A DNA stretch of 40,790 nucleotides from an uncultured beta proteobacterium (lineage in GTDB: Bacteria > Pseudomonadota > Gammaproteobacteria > Burkholderiales > SG8-39). The notes beneath the pieces are model-generated. The model had not been told where the DNA came from, did not search any database, and worked only from the letters and a program-made list of their open reading frames with translations. The position numbers and the translations under genes are program-made. The DNA is taken from contig CAIOLO010000053.1 in assembly GCA_903859155.1 (NCBI GenBank), positions 1 to 40,790 of the forward strand. The letters are read 5' to 3'. How positions within the stretch are numbered: position 1 is the first letter of the stretch; each line of letters begins with the position of its first letter. Of the stretch, positions 27,488 to 37,632 are shown in pieces.

Positions 27488-27504
27488 CGCGAGAGGCTCT
27501 CGCG
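27488..27504 (-). other. Perfect inverted repeat abutting the rpsD stop
   Basis: CGCGAGAG, one base, then CTCTCGCG: a perfect 8-bp inverted repeat starting one base after the rpsD TAA. Without a T-tract it is not a standard terminator. Together with the second hairpin at 27426-27449 it separates rpsD from rpoA. Confidence 0.65.
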
Positions 27505-27505
27505 A

Positions 27506-28135
27506 TTACTTCGAATACAGTTCGATGACCATGCTTTCGTTGATGGTCGAGGGCAACTCGGAACGTGCGGGCAGCGCCTTGAGCTTGCCCTTCATGTTCT
27601 TGGCATCCACTTCAATCCAGTCCGGCAAACCGCGTGATTCTGCCGCTTCAACAGCGCCTTTGATGCGAAGCTGCGATTTGGACGCTTCAGCGACTTCAAC
27701 GGTATCGCCTGGCCGCACCACGTACGACGGGATGTTGACCCGCTTGCCGTTGACTAAAACGCCATTGTGACGAACGATCTGACGCGCTTCGGTGCGGCTC
27801 GAACCGAAACCCATCCTGTAGGCAACGGTGTCCAGACGCGTTTCGAGAATCTGCAGCAGACGCTCACCGGTAACACCCTTTGAACTGGATGCTGCGGCAT
27901 AAACCTTGCGGAACTGGCGCTCCAGCACTCCATAAATCCGGCGCAATTTCTGTTTTTCACGAAGCTGCTTGCCATAATCGGAGAGGCGGGCGCCGCTTTT
28001 CTGTCCGTGCTGGCCAGGCGCATAGGCGCGGCGCTCGATGGCGCATTTATCGGTGAAACATTTTTCACCCTTGAGGAAAAGCTTCTCTCCCTCACGGCGG
28101 CATTGACGACATTTTGGATCAAGATTGCGGGCCAT
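27506..28135 (-). CDS. rpsD: 30S ribosomal protein S4
   Basis: 209 residues. The S4 RNA-binding domain shows [20 protein letters not shown] and [15 protein letters not shown]; the N-terminal part has [20 protein letters not shown]4 nucleates small-subunit assembly and, in E. coli, represses its own alpha operon. It follows rpsK by 10 bp. Confidence 0.99.
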   Translation of the reverse strand: MARNLDPKCRQCRREGEKLFLKGEKCFTDKCAIERRAYAPGQHGQKSGARLSDYGKQLREKQKLRRIYGVLERQFRKVYAAASSSKGVTGERLLQILETRLDTVAYRMGFGSSRTEARQIVRHNGVLVNGKRVNIPSYVVRPGDTVEVAEASKSQLRIKGAVEAAESRGLPDWIEVDAKNMKGKLKALPARSELPSTINESMVIELYSK

Positions 28136-28145
28136 ATTTTCCTCG

Positions 28146-28550
28146 TCAGATCCGGCGGCGTTTCGGTGGACGGCAGCCGTTGTGGGGCACCGGGGTCACA
28201 TCAGCAATGCTGGTCACCTTTAGGCCCAGAGCATTCAAAGCCCGGACAGCCGACTCGCGTCCCGGTCCCGGCCCCTTGATGCGGACTTCCAGATTCTTCA
28301 CGCCGCATTCAATGGCGGCACGGCCTGCGGTTTCTGCTGCGACCTGGGCTGCAAACGGAGTTGATTTTCTCGACCCCTTGAATCCGGCACCGCCGGAGGT
28401 TGCCCAGGCAAGCGTATTGCCCTGCCTGTCTGTGATCGTCACAATGGTATTGTTAAACGAAGCGTGAACATGAACGATCGCTTCCGCGACGTTCTTCTTG
28501 ACCTTTTTGCGCACTCGCGCGGCGGTCTGTGGTGCTGGCGGCTTTGCCAT
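28146..28550 (-). CDS. rpsK: 30S ribosomal protein S11
   Basis: 134 residues. [20 protein letters not shown] and the ending [17 protein letters not shown] are diagnostic. S11 forms part of the platform of the small subunit. It lies 34 bp after rpsM. Confidence 0.99.
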   Translation of the reverse strand: MAKPPAPQTAARVRKKVKKNVAEAIVHVHASFNNTIVTITDRQGNTLAWATSGGAGFKGSRKSTPFAAQVAAETAGRAAIECGVKNLEVRIKGPGPGRESAVRALNALGLKVTSIADVTPVPHNGCRPPKRRRI

Positions 28551-28584
28551 CTATTCTTTCCCCTGAAATTTGATAGGCACTGGA

Positions 28585-28965
28585 TCAGCCTTTGCCGGCC
28601 TGAACTTTGCCCTTGATAGCTGCCTTGCGTGGTCCCTTACGTGTCCGCGCATTGGTTTTGGTGCGTTGCCCGCGCGCAGGAAGCCCCTTGCGATGACGGG
28701 TTCCGCGATAGCAGCCCAAGTCCATGAGTCGCTTGATATTCATGGAAACTTCGCGCCGCAAATCGCCTTCGATTGCGAATCTAGACACCTCGACACGCAG
28801 CTTTTCCATATCCGATTCCGACAGGTCTTTGACTTTCGAAGACTTGTTTATTCCGGCGGCATCGCATATGGCGCTCGCGCGTGCGCGGCCCACTCCAAAA
28901 ATCGCCTGCAGGGCGATTTCAGCATGCTGATGGTTCGGGATGTTGACGCCTGCTATCCGTGCCAT
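28585..28965 (-). CDS. rpsM: 30S ribosomal protein S13
   Basis: 126 residues. It begins [19 protein letters not shown] and contains [20 protein letters not shown], the S13 RNA-contact block. It sits in the head of the small subunit. It is the first gene of the alpha operon, with a short leader from the promoter at 29013-29041. Confidence 0.99.
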   Translation of the reverse strand: MARIAGVNIPNHQHAEIALQAIFGVGRARASAICDAAGINKSSKVKDLSESDMEKLRVEVSRFAIEGDLRREVSMNIKRLMDLGCYRGTRHRKGLPARGQRTKTNARTRKGPRKAAIKGKVQAGKG

Positions 28966-29012
28966 GCGGTCGTTCCTTTTTCCTTTGCCCGGTGTCTAAA
29001 GCGAAACCGAGA

Positions 29013-29041
29013 ATTATAACCTGAAAGAATCCTGCTATCTA
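29013..29041 (-). promoter_or_regulatory. Alpha-operon promoter (before rpsM)
   Basis: On the minus strand TAGATA (29041-29036, 4/6 to -35) and a perfect TATAAT (29018-29013) are 17 nt apart. The -35 overlaps the rpmJ stop codon. The place, between rpmJ and rpsM, is the same as the internal alpha promoter of E. coli. The leader to rpsM is only about 40 nt; ACCG and CGGT can pair there. Confidence 0.7.
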
Positions 29042-29152
29042 CCCTTGGCGCTGCTTATGACGCGGATCCTTACAGATCACGCGAATCACGCGCTTACGCC
29101 TGACAATCTTGCAGTTACGGCAGATCTTCTTGACTGATGCCAGCACTTTCAT
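29039..29152 (-). CDS. rpmJ: 50S ribosomal protein L36 (zinc-binding form)
   Basis: 37 residues, [17 protein letters not shown] at the start and [10 protein letters not shown] at the end. The zinc ribbon is intact: C11, C14, C27 and H32. It is the smallest ribosomal protein, placed between infA (30 bp) and rpsM. The zinc form, as opposed to the zinc-free paralogue, is the usual housekeeping copy. Confidence 0.99.
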   Translation of the reverse strand: MKVLASVKKICRNCKIVRRKRVIRVICKDPRHKQRQG

Positions 29153-29182
29153 GGCTGCTTCCTCTTAAAATTTCCGGACCGC

Positions 29183-29401
29183 CTATTTGGCCCGGAAGAC
29201 AATCCTCGCACGCGAAAGGTCATACGGCGTGAGCTCCACGGTAACCTTGTCGCCCGGCAGAATCCGTATGTAATGCATCCGCATTTTTCCTGAAATATGG
29301 CCCAGAACTATGTGACCGTTTTCCAGCTTTACACGGAAGGTAGCGTTTGGCAGGGTTTCAACTATCTCACCCTGCATTTGGATCACGTCCTCTTTCGCCA
29401 T
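29183..29401 (-). CDS. infA: Translation initiation factor IF-1
   Basis: 72 residues, [19 protein letters not shown] followed by [16 protein letters not shown]. Single OB-fold protein that blocks the A site during initiation. Its location between secY and rpmJ is typical of Betaproteobacteria and differs from E. coli. It is 6 bp from secY. Confidence 0.99.
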   Translation of the reverse strand: MAKEDVIQMQGEIVETLPNATFRVKLENGHIVLGHISGKMRMHYIRILPGDKVTVELTPYDLSRARIVFRAK

Positions 29402-29407
29402 GAGTTC

Positions 29408-30733
29408 CTATCTGGTGGGAAAGCCCGCTCCTTTGAAGTTTGACTTCTTCAGGAGACTTTCGTATTGATGTGACATGACGTAGGCCTGCACTTGCGCCAT
29501 GAAATCCATGGTTACCACGACGATAATCAACAATGACGTTCCGCCGAAATAGAACGGCACGTTCCACTTCAGAATCAGAAATTCAGGCAACAGGCAAACC
29601 AGAGTCACGTACACAGCGCCGGCAAGCGTCAATCTGAGCAGAATCCGCTCCAGATACCTCGATGTCTGGTCTCCTGGCCGTATTCCGGGAACAAAAGCGC
29701 CGGATTTCTTCAAATTGTCTGCTGTTTCCTTGGGGTTGTATTGCAGCGCAGTGTAGAAGAAGCAGAAAAACACAATCGCGGAGGCATACAGCATCACGTA
29801 AATGGGCTGACCAGGGGATAGCGTGGCGGCTATATCCTTCAACCAGTTGGCGCCCTCGCTGGCACCAAACCATCCTGCCAGCGTCGCCGGAAACAGGATG
29901 ATGGAGCTGGCGAATATCGGAGGAATCACACCGGACATGTTTAGCTTGAAAGGCAGGTGCGAAGCCTGGCCGCCGTAGACCTTATTGCCGACCTGCCGCT
30001 TCGCATAGTTGACCAGTATTTTTCTCTGCCCGCGCTCGACAAAACAAACTGCCCAGGTCACCAGAACAACTGCGACACATATTGCCAGCGCGGTTAGAGG
30101 GTTCATTGCGCCGGTTCGCACCAGTTCTAGCAGGCCAGCGATCGCATTGGGGAGACCTGCGGCAATCCCGGCAAATATAATAATGGAGATGCCGTTCCCC
30201 AATCCCCGTTCTGTTACCTGCTCTCCGAGCCACATCAGAAACATGGTTCCGGTTACAAGCGTAGTCACCGTGGTAAAGCGGAACAAAAGACCAGGATCCA
30301 TGACCAAGCCGGCCTGCGATTCGAGAGCGATTGATATTCCGGTGGCTTGAAACAGGGCTAAAAATACGGTTCCATAGCGCGTGTACTGGGTGATCTTCCT
30401 TTGCCCGGCCTGACCCTCTTTTTTCAGTGCTTCCAGTTGGGGCGAGACGGCCGTCATCAACTGCATAATGATCGATGCGGAGATATAAGGCATTATTCCC
30501 AGAGCGAATATCGTGAACCGGGACAATGCACCACCCGAGAACATATTGAACAATCCCAGAATGCCACCTTGCTGGGACCGAAACAATTCCGCAAGCTTTG
30601 CCGGGTCTATTCCGGGCACGGGAATATGCGCCCCGATCCGAAATACCAGCAGGGCGCCAAGCAGAAACAGCAATCTTTTTTTCAGATCGCCGTACTTGCC
30701 TGATTTGCCGAGTTGAGCTGCTTGCGTTGCCAT
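29408..30733 (-). CDS. secY: Protein translocase subunit SecY
   Basis: 441 residues with ten membrane helices. Conserved blocks: [50 protein letters not shown] and [18 protein letters not shown]. It forms the protein-conducting channel with SecE and SecG. It follows rplO by 15 bp. Confidence 0.99.
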   Translation of the reverse strand: MATQAAQLGKSGKYGDLKKRLLFLLGALLVFRIGAHIPVPGIDPAKLAELFRSQQGGILGLFNMFSGGALSRFTIFALGIMPYISASIIMQLMTAVSPQLEALKKEGQAGQRKITQYTRYGTVFLALFQATGISIALESQAGLVMDPGLLFRFTTVTTLVTGTMFLMWLGEQVTERGLGNGISIIIFAGIAAGLPNAIAGLLELVRTGAMNPLTALAICVAVVLVTWAVCFVERGQRKILVNYAKRQVGNKVYGGQASHLPFKLNMSGVIPPIFASSIILFPATLAGWFGASEGANWLKDIAATLSPGQPIYVMLYASAIVFFCFFYTALQYNPKETADNLKKSGAFVPGIRPGDQTSRYLERILLRLTLAGAVYVTLVCLLPEFLILKWNVPFYFGGTSLLIIVVVTMDFMAQVQAYVMSHQYESLLKKSNFKGAGFPTR

Positions 30734-30748
30734 GAGCTAACCTGTCCC

Positions 30749-31228
30749 TTAGGACCCGGCCTTTTCCTTCTTTTTCAACCGACCGCGTGGTTCAACCGTT
30801 AAAGTCTCCACGCTGCCACCGGCGACCTCGATCGCCGCCTTTGCACCTGCCGTTACGCCAATGCCGACAAGGGTTACCTTAGCCTTCAGTTCTCCGGCCA
30901 GAATTACCTTTGCCTGATCGGCGTGAATACTGACGAGTCCTGCGGCCTTCAGGGCAGCCAGGTCGATGGGCCCGCCCTGCACCTTCGCTAGATCGGCAAG
31001 CCTGACTTCCTCTGTATGCTTGTGCGAAACAAAGCCCCGCTTGGGAAGTCTGCGGTGCAGAGGCATCTGACCGCCCTCAAACCCCACCTTGTGAAAGCCA
31101 CCCGAGCGCGATTTCTGCCCTTTATGGCCTCGTCCTGCGGTCTTGCCCAATCCGGAACCGATGCCACGACCCACACGGCGTCTCGCCTTCTTGGAACCCG
31201 CAACCGGGCTGAGCGTATTGAGATGCAT
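30749..31228 (-). CDS. rplO: 50S ribosomal protein L15
   Basis: 159 residues from ATG 31228 ([20 protein letters not shown]). A 10-codon longer frame (to 31258) overlaps rpmD and is not L15-like. AAGGGG upstream supports the start. It contains [20 protein letters not shown]. The basic C-terminus is some 15 residues longer than in E. coli. Confidence 0.98.
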   Translation of the reverse strand: MHLNTLSPVAGSKKARRRVGRGIGSGLGKTAGRGHKGQKSRSGGFHKVGFEGGQMPLHRRLPKRGFVSHKHTEEVRLADLAKVQGGPIDLAALKAAGLVSIHADQAKVILAGELKAKVTLVGIGVTAGAKAAIEVAGGSVETLTVEPRGRLKKKEKAGS

Positions 31229-31238
31229 ACGAATCCCC

Positions 31239-31421
31239 TTAACCTTCAACTCGCACAAGATAATGCACGGTATTTATCATCCCGCGAACCTCAGGCGTAT
31301 CGATAACTTCGACAATGTGATTGATGCGCCGCAGCCCCAAGCCGCGGACTGTTTCGCGGTGGCTTTGCTTGCAGCCAATCACGCTTTTAACCAATTTAAC
31401 TCTGATTTTGTTGGCAGCCAT
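31239..31421 (-). CDS. rpmD: 50S ribosomal protein L30
   Basis: 60 residues, [20 protein letters not shown] and [11 protein letters not shown], ending in HYLVRVEG. Normal size, 11 bp after rpsE. Confidence 0.99.
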   Translation of the reverse strand: MAANKIRVKLVKSVIGCKQSHRETVRGLGLRRINHIVEVIDTPEVRGMINTVHYLVRVEG

Positions 31422-31432
31422 GCCGGTTCCCT

Positions 31433-31957
31433 CTATGCCGCGGTGATCTCTTCAACGGATTTTCCGCGTTTGGCGGCAATTTCCGATGGGGTGTTCATTC
31501 TTTTCAATCCATCCAGCGTCGCACGTACGACGTTGTAGGGATTGGTCGATCCAAGACACTTCGCAAGCACGTTGGTGACGCCCATGACTTCGAATACTGC
31601 GCGCATTGGACCCCCAGCGATGATGCCGGTGCCTTGCGAGGCGGGTTGCATAATGACCTTCGAGGCGCCGTGCCTGCCGATGACCGAATGCTGCAAAGTG
31701 CCGTTCTTGAGGCGCACGCGAATCATCCGACGACGCGCCTCCTCGAGAGATTTCTGCACTGCCACCGGCACCTCACGCGCCTTGCCTTTGCCCATTCCAA
31801 CGGACCCATCGCCGTCCCCGACCACGGTCAGCGCCGCAAAGCCGAGAATACGACCGCCTTTCACGACTTTCGTGACGCGGTTCACCGCGATCATCTTTTC
31901 CTTCAAACCATCGGTACGCGGTTCGTTACCCTGCGTCCTCGATTGCATTCTTGCCAT
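31433..31957 (-). CDS. rpsE: 30S ribosomal protein S5
   Basis: 174 residues. Typical blocks: [40 protein letters not shown] and [20 protein letters not shown]. It acts in the decoding-fidelity region with S4. Confidence 0.99.
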   Translation of the reverse strand: MARMQSRTQGNEPRTDGLKEKMIAVNRVTKVVKGGRILGFAALTVVGDGDGSVGMGKGKAREVPVAVQKSLEEARRRMIRVRLKNGTLQHSVIGRHGASKVIMQPASQGTGIIAGGPMRAVFEVMGVTNVLAKCLGSTNPYNVVRATLDGLKRMNTPSEIAAKRGKSVEEITAA

Positions 31958-32025
31958 GGTTAGCCCTTTGAAACGTCTTTTCGATAGCCCACTGCCAGGA
32001 TCACGCCAGCATCAGGGTGTCGTTA

Positions 32026-32382
32026 CTAGAATTTAAGTCCTGCTTCGCGTGCCGCTTCGGCAAGCGCCTTGACGCGACCGTGGTATTTGTAGCCAGCTCG
32101 ATCGAACGCCACGGAGGCTATGCCTATTTGCTTTGCCTTTTCTGCAATGCGTTTGCCAACAGTGGCGGCGGCGACCTTGTTTCCTCCGTTCGCAATTGCA
32201 GCCCGGACTTCCTTCTCGGCCGTAGACGCGCTGGTCAGCACTTTGTCGCCTTCCGCGGAAAAAATCTGCGCGTATATGTGCCCATTGGTGCGATGAACCT
32301 CCAGGCGCACGGCACGCAACTGGCTTATCTTCTGCCGGGTTTGTCCGGCCCTGCGCAAACGAGCGCCATTTTTGTTGATCAT
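32026..32382 (-). CDS. rplR: 50S ribosomal protein L18
   Basis: 118 residues. The 5S-rRNA-binding protein is recognisable by [13 protein letters not shown] and the ending [17 protein letters not shown]. It is 10 bp after rplF and 68 bp before rpsE. Confidence 0.99.
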   Translation of the reverse strand: MINKNGARLRRAGQTRQKISQLRAVRLEVHRTNGHIYAQIFSAEGDKVLTSASTAEKEVRAAIANGGNKVAAATVGKRIAEKAKQIGIASVAFDRAGYKYHGRVKALAEAAREAGLKF

Positions 32383-32392
32383 CTATAACCCC

Positions 32393-32926
32393 CTACTTCT
32401 TCTTGGTTTCTTTAATGACCACCTGCTCGCCGGAATAGCGCACGCCTTTACCTTTGTAAGGTTCGGGGGGGCGATACGCGCGCACCTCCGCAGCCACCTG
32501 GCCGACCTGTTGCTTATCAATGCCCTTGATCACAATCTCGGTTTGTGTAGGCGTTTCAACCTTGATGCCGTTGGGCATCTGATGCACGACTGGGTGTGAA
32601 AAACCCAGCGAAAGGTTCAACTTGTCGCCTTGTGCCTGCGCTCGATAGCCAACGCCGACCAAGGTCAATTTCCGCTCGAATCCCTTAGTCACGCCTGTGA
32701 CCATATTTGCAACCAGTGCGCGGACGGTACCGGACATCGCGTCAGAGTTATTCTCTTCGCTGAGTACGCTGAATTGCAAAGCGTCTCCGCTCTTCTCGAC
32801 CTTAACCTGCCCGGTCAGCATATATGTCAAAGTGCCCAACGGCCCCTTGATTGCCACCGCACCGCCTGTAAGTGTGGCTTCCACACCCTTCGGCAGGGGA
32901 ACGGGATTTTTACCTATACGAGACAT
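32393..32926 (-). CDS. rplF: 50S ribosomal protein L6
   Basis: 177 residues. It begins [19 protein letters not shown] and has [20 protein letters not shown] and [11 protein letters not shown] near the end. Normal length, 10 bp after rpsH. Confidence 0.99.
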   Translation of the reverse strand: MSRIGKNPVPLPKGVEATLTGGAVAIKGPLGTLTYMLTGQVKVEKSGDALQFSVLSEENNSDAMSGTVRALVANMVTGVTKGFERKLTLVGVGYRAQAQGDKLNLSLGFSHPVVHQMPNGIKVETPTQTEIVIKGIDKQQVGQVAAEVRAYRPPEPYKGKGVRYSGEQVVIKETKKK

Positions 32927-32936
32927 GTCATGTTCC

Positions 32937-33332
32937 TCATGCCACTATGCAAAGTACTTCGCCACCCACGCCGGTGGCACGGGCCTTGCGATCGGTCATA
33001 ACCCCCCGAGAGGTAGAGACTATGGCGACACCGAGGCCATTCATAACCTTGGGAATGTCGTCTCTGCCACGATAGATCCGCAAGCCCGGACGCGAAACAC
33101 GTTCAATTTTCTCGATTACCGGCGCCCCCGCGTAATACTTTAGATTGATGTCGAGTTCCGGCTTGCCATCGTTGGGCCGAACGACAAAATCGTCAACGTA
33201 TCCCTCTTCCTTCAATACCTGAGCGATCGCTACCTTGAGTTTTGACGAAGGCATGCTGACAACAGTCCGTTGCACCATTTGCGCGTTGCGGATCCGCGTC
33301 AACATGTCAGATATAGGATCGGTCATGCTCAT
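32937..33332 (-). CDS. rpsH: 30S ribosomal protein S8
   Basis: 131 residues: [18 protein letters not shown] at the start, then [19 protein letters not shown] and GGEVLCIVA at the end. In E. coli S8 also represses the spc operon through the rplX-rplE mRNA region. It is 12 bp after rpsN. Confidence 0.99.
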   Translation of the reverse strand: MSMTDPISDMLTRIRNAQMVQRTVVSMPSSKLKVAIAQVLKEEGYVDDFVVRPNDGKPELDINLKYYAGAPVIEKIERVSRPGLRIYRGRDDIPKVMNGLGVAIVSTSRGVMTDRKARATGVGGEVLCIVA

Positions 33333-33344
33333 GGGCGTACTCCC

Positions 33345-33650
33345 TTACCAACTTGCCTTGATCATGCCGGGAATTTCCCCGCGCATGGCGAATTCTCGCA
33401 ACTTGCTTCTTGCGAGCCCGAATTTCTTAAACACCCCTCGCGGCCTGCCTGTCAGGCGGCAACGGTTACGCACACGCACTGGTGATGCGTCCCTAGGCAT
33501 TTGCTGAAACGCTACGCGTGCTAGGGCTCGCTCTTCATCGCTGCGTTTAACGTCGGCAATAATTTCGATCAGAGCCTGTCGGCGAGTGGCAAACTTCGCC
33601 ACAGTCCTGCGCCGCTTCTGATCACGATTAATAACGGCAAGCTTTGCCAT
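33345..33650 (-). CDS. rpsN: 30S ribosomal protein S14 (zinc-free, long form)
   Basis: 101 residues with [20 protein letters not shown] and the ending [11 protein letters not shown]. The CxxC pairs of the short zinc form are absent, as is usual in Proteobacteria. It is 9 bp after rplE. Confidence 0.99.
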   Translation of the reverse strand: MAKLAVINRDQKRRRTVAKFATRRQALIEIIADVKRSDEERALARVAFQQMPRDASPVRVRNRCRLTGRPRGVFKKFGLARSKLREFAMRGEIPGMIKASW

Positions 33651-33659
33651 GGGGAAACC

Positions 33660-34202
33660 TCAGTTGCTCTTGAAGGGAAAGTGAAAGGCCGCGAAAAGCG
33701 CGCGCGCTTCATCGTCGGTCTTCGCTGTAGTCGTAATGCTGATATTCAATCCGCGGAGAGCGTCAATTTTGTCGTACTCCACCTCGGGGAAAATAATCTG
33801 CTCGCGCACGCCAATGCTGTAATTGCCACGTCCGTCGAAGGCTCGGGTCGATACGCCGCGAAAATCGCGGATGCGAGGTATCGCGATGGACACAAAGCGG
33901 TCGAAAAACTCATACATGCGTTTGCCACGCAAGGTAACCATGCATCCGACCGGATAGTCTTTTCTTACCTTGAAAGTAGCAATAGACTTCTTGGCCTTGG
34001 TTACCACAGGCTTCTGGCCCGCGATCTTCGTCAAATCGCCCAACGCGTGTTCTAGAACTTTCTTGTCAGCCACTGCCTCGCCCACCCCCATGTTCAGGGT
34101 GATCTTGGATATCCTCGGCACCTGCATGGCGGAAGAGTAACCAAACTTCTTTTTCAATTCCGGAACAACGCTATCCCGGTAGTAATCCTGTAAACGTGCC
34201 AT
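33660..34202 (-). CDS. rplE: 50S ribosomal protein L5
   Basis: 180 residues: [39 protein letters not shown] and [20 protein letters not shown]. It binds 5S rRNA. It lies 12 bp after rplX. Confidence 0.99.
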   Translation of the reverse strand: MARLQDYYRDSVVPELKKKFGYSSAMQVPRISKITLNMGVGEAVADKKVLEHALGDLTKIAGQKPVVTKAKKSIATFKVRKDYPVGCMVTLRGKRMYEFFDRFVSIAIPRIRDFRGVSTRAFDGRGNYSIGVREQIIFPEVEYDKIDALRGLNISITTTAKTDDEARALFAAFHFPFKSN

Positions 34203-34214
34203 GTTTGTCTGTCC

Positions 34215-34535
34215 TTAGCGGGCGTCGACCATTTCACCATTGGACTTGAACGTCCGCACCTTACGGCCGTCCTCCAGCGTCTTGATACCAACGCGATCTG
34301 CTTTTTGTGTCTGTGGATTGAAAAGCGCGACATTGGAAATGTTCATTGGCATTTCCATTTCAATGATTCCACCGGTCTGGTTCTTCATCGGGTTGGGCCG
34401 CTGGTGCTTTTTGACGCGGTTGACCCCTTCGACCACAACATGCTCCAGGCCCACACGACGCAATACCGCCCCCCTCTTGCCCTTATCGCGGCCGGTAAGC
34501 ACGATTACGTCGTCACCCTTCCTAATTTTTTGCAT
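34215..34535 (-). CDS. rplX: 50S ribosomal protein L24
   Basis: 106 residues. The KOW motif is in [38 protein letters not shown] follows. An assembly initiator of the large subunit. It lies 56 bp after rplN. Confidence 0.99.
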   Translation of the reverse strand: MQKIRKGDDVIVLTGRDKGKRGAVLRRVGLEHVVVEGVNRVKKHQRPNPMKNQTGGIIEMEMPMNISNVALFNPQTQKADRVGIKTLEDGRKVRTFKSNGEMVDAR

Positions 34536-34591
34536 AATCTTCCTTCGGATTTGGCTCGCGAATTGACACGCGCGACATTCCTGCCTTGCGG

Positions 34592-34960
34592 CTACAGAAC
34601 TTCCGGGGCAAGCGAAACGATTTTCATGAAACGCTCGTTCCGCAGCTCTCGCGTCACCGGGCCAAAAATTCGCGTGCCTATGGGTTCCATCTTGGCAGAC
34701 AGAAGCACGGCAGCATTTGAATCGAATTTGACGAGACTTCCGTCGGGACGACGTACGCCTTTGGCGGTGCGCACGACTACCGCGTTATAGACTTCGCCTT
34801 TTTTGACGCGACCTCTGGGTGCAGCGTCTTTGACGCTAACTTTGATAACATCACCAATCGACGCATAGCGACGCTTGGATCCACCGAGCACCTTAATACA
34901 CATCACCGCGCGAGCGCCGGTATTGTCGGCTACGTCAAGAACCGTTTGCATCTGAATCAT
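34592..34960 (-). CDS. rplN: 50S ribosomal protein L14
   Basis: 122 residues: [40 protein letters not shown], ending in [11 protein letters not shown]. First gene of the spc block. A TATAAT-containing promoter lies in the 143-bp gap upstream, as in E. coli. Confidence 0.99.
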   Translation of the reverse strand: MIQMQTVLDVADNTGARAVMCIKVLGGSKRRYASIGDVIKVSVKDAAPRGRVKKGEVYNAVVVRTAKGVRRPDGSLVKFDSNAAVLLSAKMEPIGTRIFGPVTRELRNERFMKIVSLAPEVL

Positions 34961-35059
34961 TTTTTATCTCCAACTTGCCAGCCACGAGTGCGAGCAGTTT
35001 TGGGTCCCGTAGGGGAATCGATTGGCCCGCTTTGAAGCAGGCCAAGTACAGAGCCGAGC

Positions 35060-35088
35060 ATTATAGCCCGAAACTTCGGTGTATGCAG
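35060..35088 (-). promoter_or_regulatory. spc promoter (before rplN)
   Basis: On the minus strand a perfect TATAAT (35065-35060) lies 17 nt after CTGCAT (35088-35083), a weak -35. It is in the 143-bp rpsQ-rplN gap, the position of the E. coli spc promoter, giving a leader of roughly 90 nt. Inside the spacer is a 12-nt inverted repeat with arms CCGAA and TTCGG (35068-35079). Confidence 0.65.
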
Positions 35089-35103
35089 GAAATATTGTGA
35101 ATA

Positions 35104-35385
35104 TTAAATTGACTGTGCTTTTTCCAGCAACTTGCTCAGCCGCCAAGCCTTTGTCTTGGACAAGGGGCGACATTCTTCGATCATAACCAAGTCGCCTTTG
35201 CGGCACTCGTTGGTCTCGTCGTGAATGTGATACTTCTTTGATCTGACGAGAATTTTTCCGTACAAAGGATGCGGGACGCGCCGCTCAACCAATACTGTTC
35301 TGGTTTTGCTCATGCTGTCGCTGACCACTCGCCCCGTCAGCGTCCTATGATTCTTTGCGACCGGTTCGGTTTTGGAATCGCTCAT
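35104..35385 (-). CDS. rpsQ: 30S ribosomal protein S17
   Basis: 93 residues: [20 protein letters not shown] and [20 protein letters not shown]. Its ATG overlaps the rpmC stop as ATGA, so translation is coupled. Last gene before the spc promoter gap. Confidence 0.99.
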   Translation of the reverse strand: MSDSKTEPVAKNHRTLTGRVVSDSMSKTRTVLVERRVPHPLYGKILVRSKKYHIHDETNECRKGDLVMIEECRPLSKTKAWRLSKLLEKAQSI

Positions 35386-35576
35386 TTCGCTGCCACCTTC
35401 TCACGCAAAATTGTCCTGACACGCGCAATATCGCGTCGTACTTTGTTTAATTGACTGGTATTAGTCAGTTGTTGGGTTGCTTTTTGCATGCGCAGGTTGA
35501 ATTGCGCCCGCAGCAGTTCCTCCAACTCCGTGCCCAACTGCGACGTATCCTTCGATCTGAGTTCGCTGGATTTCAT
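35382..35576 (-). CDS. rpmC: 50S ribosomal protein L29
   Basis: 64 residues: [20 protein letters not shown] and [15 protein letters not shown] near the end. It sits at the tunnel exit. It follows rplP by 2 bp and overlaps rpsQ by 4. Confidence 0.99.
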   Translation of the reverse strand: MKSSELRSKDTSQLGTELEELLRAQFNLRMQKATQQLTNTSQLNKVRRDIARVRTILREKVAAK

Positions 35577-35578
35577 TC

Positions 35579-35992
35579 TTAGCCCACCTGCCGAAATACG
35601 AACATTGTCTTGAGAGGCAACTTTGCCGCCGCGAGCGCGAAAGCCTCGCGCGCCATTGATTCGTCCACGCCGTCCATTTCGTAGAGCACACGGCCCGGTT
35701 GTATCTCCGCGACGAAGTACTCCGGATTACCCTTGCCGTTTCCCATCCGGACTTCGGCGGGTTTCTGTGAAATCGGCTTGTCAGGAAATATGCGGATAAA
35801 CACCCTTCCACCACGTTTTATATGACGGGTCATGGCCCTTCTTGCGGCCTCGATCTGTCGGGCCGTCAAACGGCCGCGCTCAACAGCTTTTAGTCCAAAC
35901 TCGCCAAAAGAAACCTTAGCTCCCCTTGTGGCGACGCCAGTATTGCGTCCCTTTTGCTGTTTGCGGTACTTTGTTCGTGCAGGTTGCAGCAT
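35579..35992 (-). CDS. rplP: 50S ribosomal protein L16
   Basis: 137 residues: [20 protein letters not shown] and the conserved [39 protein letters not shown]. Normal length, 9 bp after rpsC. Confidence 0.99.
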   Translation of the reverse strand: MLQPARTKYRKQQKGRNTGVATRGAKVSFGEFGLKAVERGRLTARQIEAARRAMTRHIKRGGRVFIRIFPDKPISQKPAEVRMGNGKGNPEYFVAEIQPGRVLYEMDGVDESMAREAFALAAAKLPLKTMFVFRQVG

Positions 35993-36001
35993 CTGCGTCT
36001 C

Positions 36002-36943
36002 CTAGCTACTTTGCTCACCCGAGCCGCTTTCCGGCGTCGGTTTGGGTGATCGGGCTTTCTTAGCGGCGGTCTTGGGTGCCTCGGTTGCACCGTCGTCCTG
36101 CTTCACCGCATCGGCAGATTTGCCAACTTCGCTCACTTTTCGTGGCACCCGTGTCCGGGCCGCCTTGGGCTTCGCACTCGGATCCGCCGCAGGTCCTGGG
36201 CCACGGTTGGCCTCAATACCTTCGATCGGCTTTAACGCCGGCTTTTTCATGACTTTGGCCACCGGAAGGTCATCCACTGCCGGCGCCGCCGGTGCCGCAG
36301 GCTGCTCCGCCTTTGGAAGGACATCACCTTTGTATACCCAGACCTTGACGCCGATGACGCCATAGGTGGTTTTGGCCTCGGAGGTCCCGTAATCAATGTC
36401 CGCACGCAAGGTGTGGAGGGGAACACGACCTTCTCGATACCATTCGGTACGGGCAATTTCAATGCCATTCAGACGGCCGGCGCTCATGATCTTGATCCCT
36501 TGCGCCCCCAAACGCATGGCATTCTGCATTGCACGCTTCATTGCCCTGCGAAACATAATGCGTTTTTCCAATTGCTGCGTAATCGAATCAGCAATCAACT
36601 GGGCGTCAATTTCCGGCTTGCGGATCTCTTCGATATTGACATGGACCATCTGCACGCCGAGCAACTTGCGAAGGTCGGTCTTGAGATTTTCGATGTCCTC
36701 GCCCTTTTTGCCGATGACGACACCTGGTCTGGCGCTGTATATGGTTATACGCGCGTCCTTGGCCGGCCGCTCTATGACCACCCGCCCTACCGAGGCGTGC
36801 GCGAGCTTTGCCTTCAAATATGCCCTGACTTTGATGTCTTCATTGAGCATATTTGCAAAGTTCTTGCTATTCGCAAACCAGCGAGAACCCCAGTTCTTGT
36901 TAACTGCTAGGCGAAATCCAATCGGATGAATCTTTTGTCCCAT
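36002..36943 (-). CDS. rpsC: 30S ribosomal protein S3 with long C-terminal extension
   Basis: 313 residues against 233 in E. coli. The core is ordinary: [22 protein letters not shown] motif around [18 protein letters not shown], and [20 protein letters not shown] up to about residue 208. About 105 residues follow, rich in Ala, Pro and Lys with scattered acidic residues (e.g. [20 protein letters not shown]), with no recognised domain and likely disordered. S3 lines the mRNA entry site. The reading frame is intact to a TAG stop, 9 bp before rplP. Confidence 0.98.
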   Translation of the reverse strand: MGQKIHPIGFRLAVNKNWGSRWFANSKNFANMLNEDIKVRAYLKAKLAHASVGRVVIERPAKDARITIYSARPGVVIGKKGEDIENLKTDLRKLLGVQMVHVNIEEIRKPEIDAQLIADSITQQLEKRIMFRRAMKRAMQNAMRLGAQGIKIMSAGRLNGIEIARTEWYREGRVPLHTLRADIDYGTSEAKTTYGVIGVKVWVYKGDVLPKAEQPAAPAAPAVDDLPVAKVMKKPALKPIEGIEANRGPGPAADPSAKPKAARTRVPRKVSEVGKSADAVKQDDGATEAPKTAAKKARSPKPTPESGSGEQSS

Positions 36944-36952
36944 GTCAGGTCC

Positions 36953-37318
36953 TTATGAATTCGCCTTGTTTGCCGGACGTTTCGTTTCCTCGTCGCCGAC
37001 AGTTACAAAAATATGACAGGTGGGTTTGACTATCTGATTTCCCCGTCCCTTTGCCCTGGCCTGAGAGCGTTTTAGCACCGTGCCCTTTTCGACCATGATG
37101 GTCTTGACCTTGAGTTCATCGATATCGGCGCCGTCGTTGTGCTCGGCATTGGCGATTGCCGATTCAAGCACTTTTTTAATTATCTGCGCGCCTCGTTTCG
37201 GGCAAAACGCAAGTACGTTAAGCGCCTGATCTACCGGCAATCCCCGGATTAAATCGGCCACCAGCCGGCCCTTTTGAGCCGACAGGCGCACACCGTAAAG
37301 TTTGGCTTGAGTTTCCAT
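36953..37318 (-). CDS. rplV: 50S ribosomal protein L22
   Basis: 121 residues from ATG 37318 ([20 protein letters not shown]), with GGAG 6 nt upstream. A start at 37333 (5 codons earlier) overlaps the rpsS stop and is less likely. The block [20 protein letters not shown] is diagnostic. L22 lines the exit tunnel. The C-terminus ([14 protein letters not shown]) is slightly extended. Confidence 0.98.
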   Translation of the reverse strand: METQAKLYGVRLSAQKGRLVADLIRGLPVDQALNVLAFCPKRGAQIIKKVLESAIANAEHNDGADIDELKVKTIMVEKGTVLKRSQARAKGRGNQIVKPTCHIFVTVGDEETKRPANKANS

Positions 37319-37329
37319 TGGGTACTCCG

Positions 37330-37623
37330 TCATTTCCTGGGCGCGGCGGGCGCAGAAACCTTCTTGTCTGCCGAATGGCCCTTAAAAGTACGGGTCAATG
37401 CAAACTCGCCCAACTTGTGGCCGACCATGTTCTCGGAGATGTACACGGGCACATGCTGCTTGCCATTGTGCACCGCGATGGTGAGTCCCACAAAATCCGG
37501 CACGATTGTCGAGCGACGTGACCAGGTCTTGATCGGGCGCTTGTCACTCGTCGCCCGTGCCGACTCGATTTTGTTTATCAGATGCTGGTCCACAAACGGA
37601 CCTTTTTTGACCGAACGTCCCAT
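37330..37623 (-). CDS. rpsS: 30S ribosomal protein S19
   Basis: 97 residues: [40 protein letters not shown] and the ending [15 protein letters not shown]. It sits in the head of the small subunit. 9 bp after rplB. Confidence 0.99.
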   Translation of the reverse strand: MGRSVKKGPFVDQHLINKIESARATSDKRPIKTWSRRSTIVPDFVGLTIAVHNGKQHVPVYISENMVGHKLGEFALTRTFKGHSADKKVSAPAAPRK

Positions 37624-37632
37624 GGCCTATTC

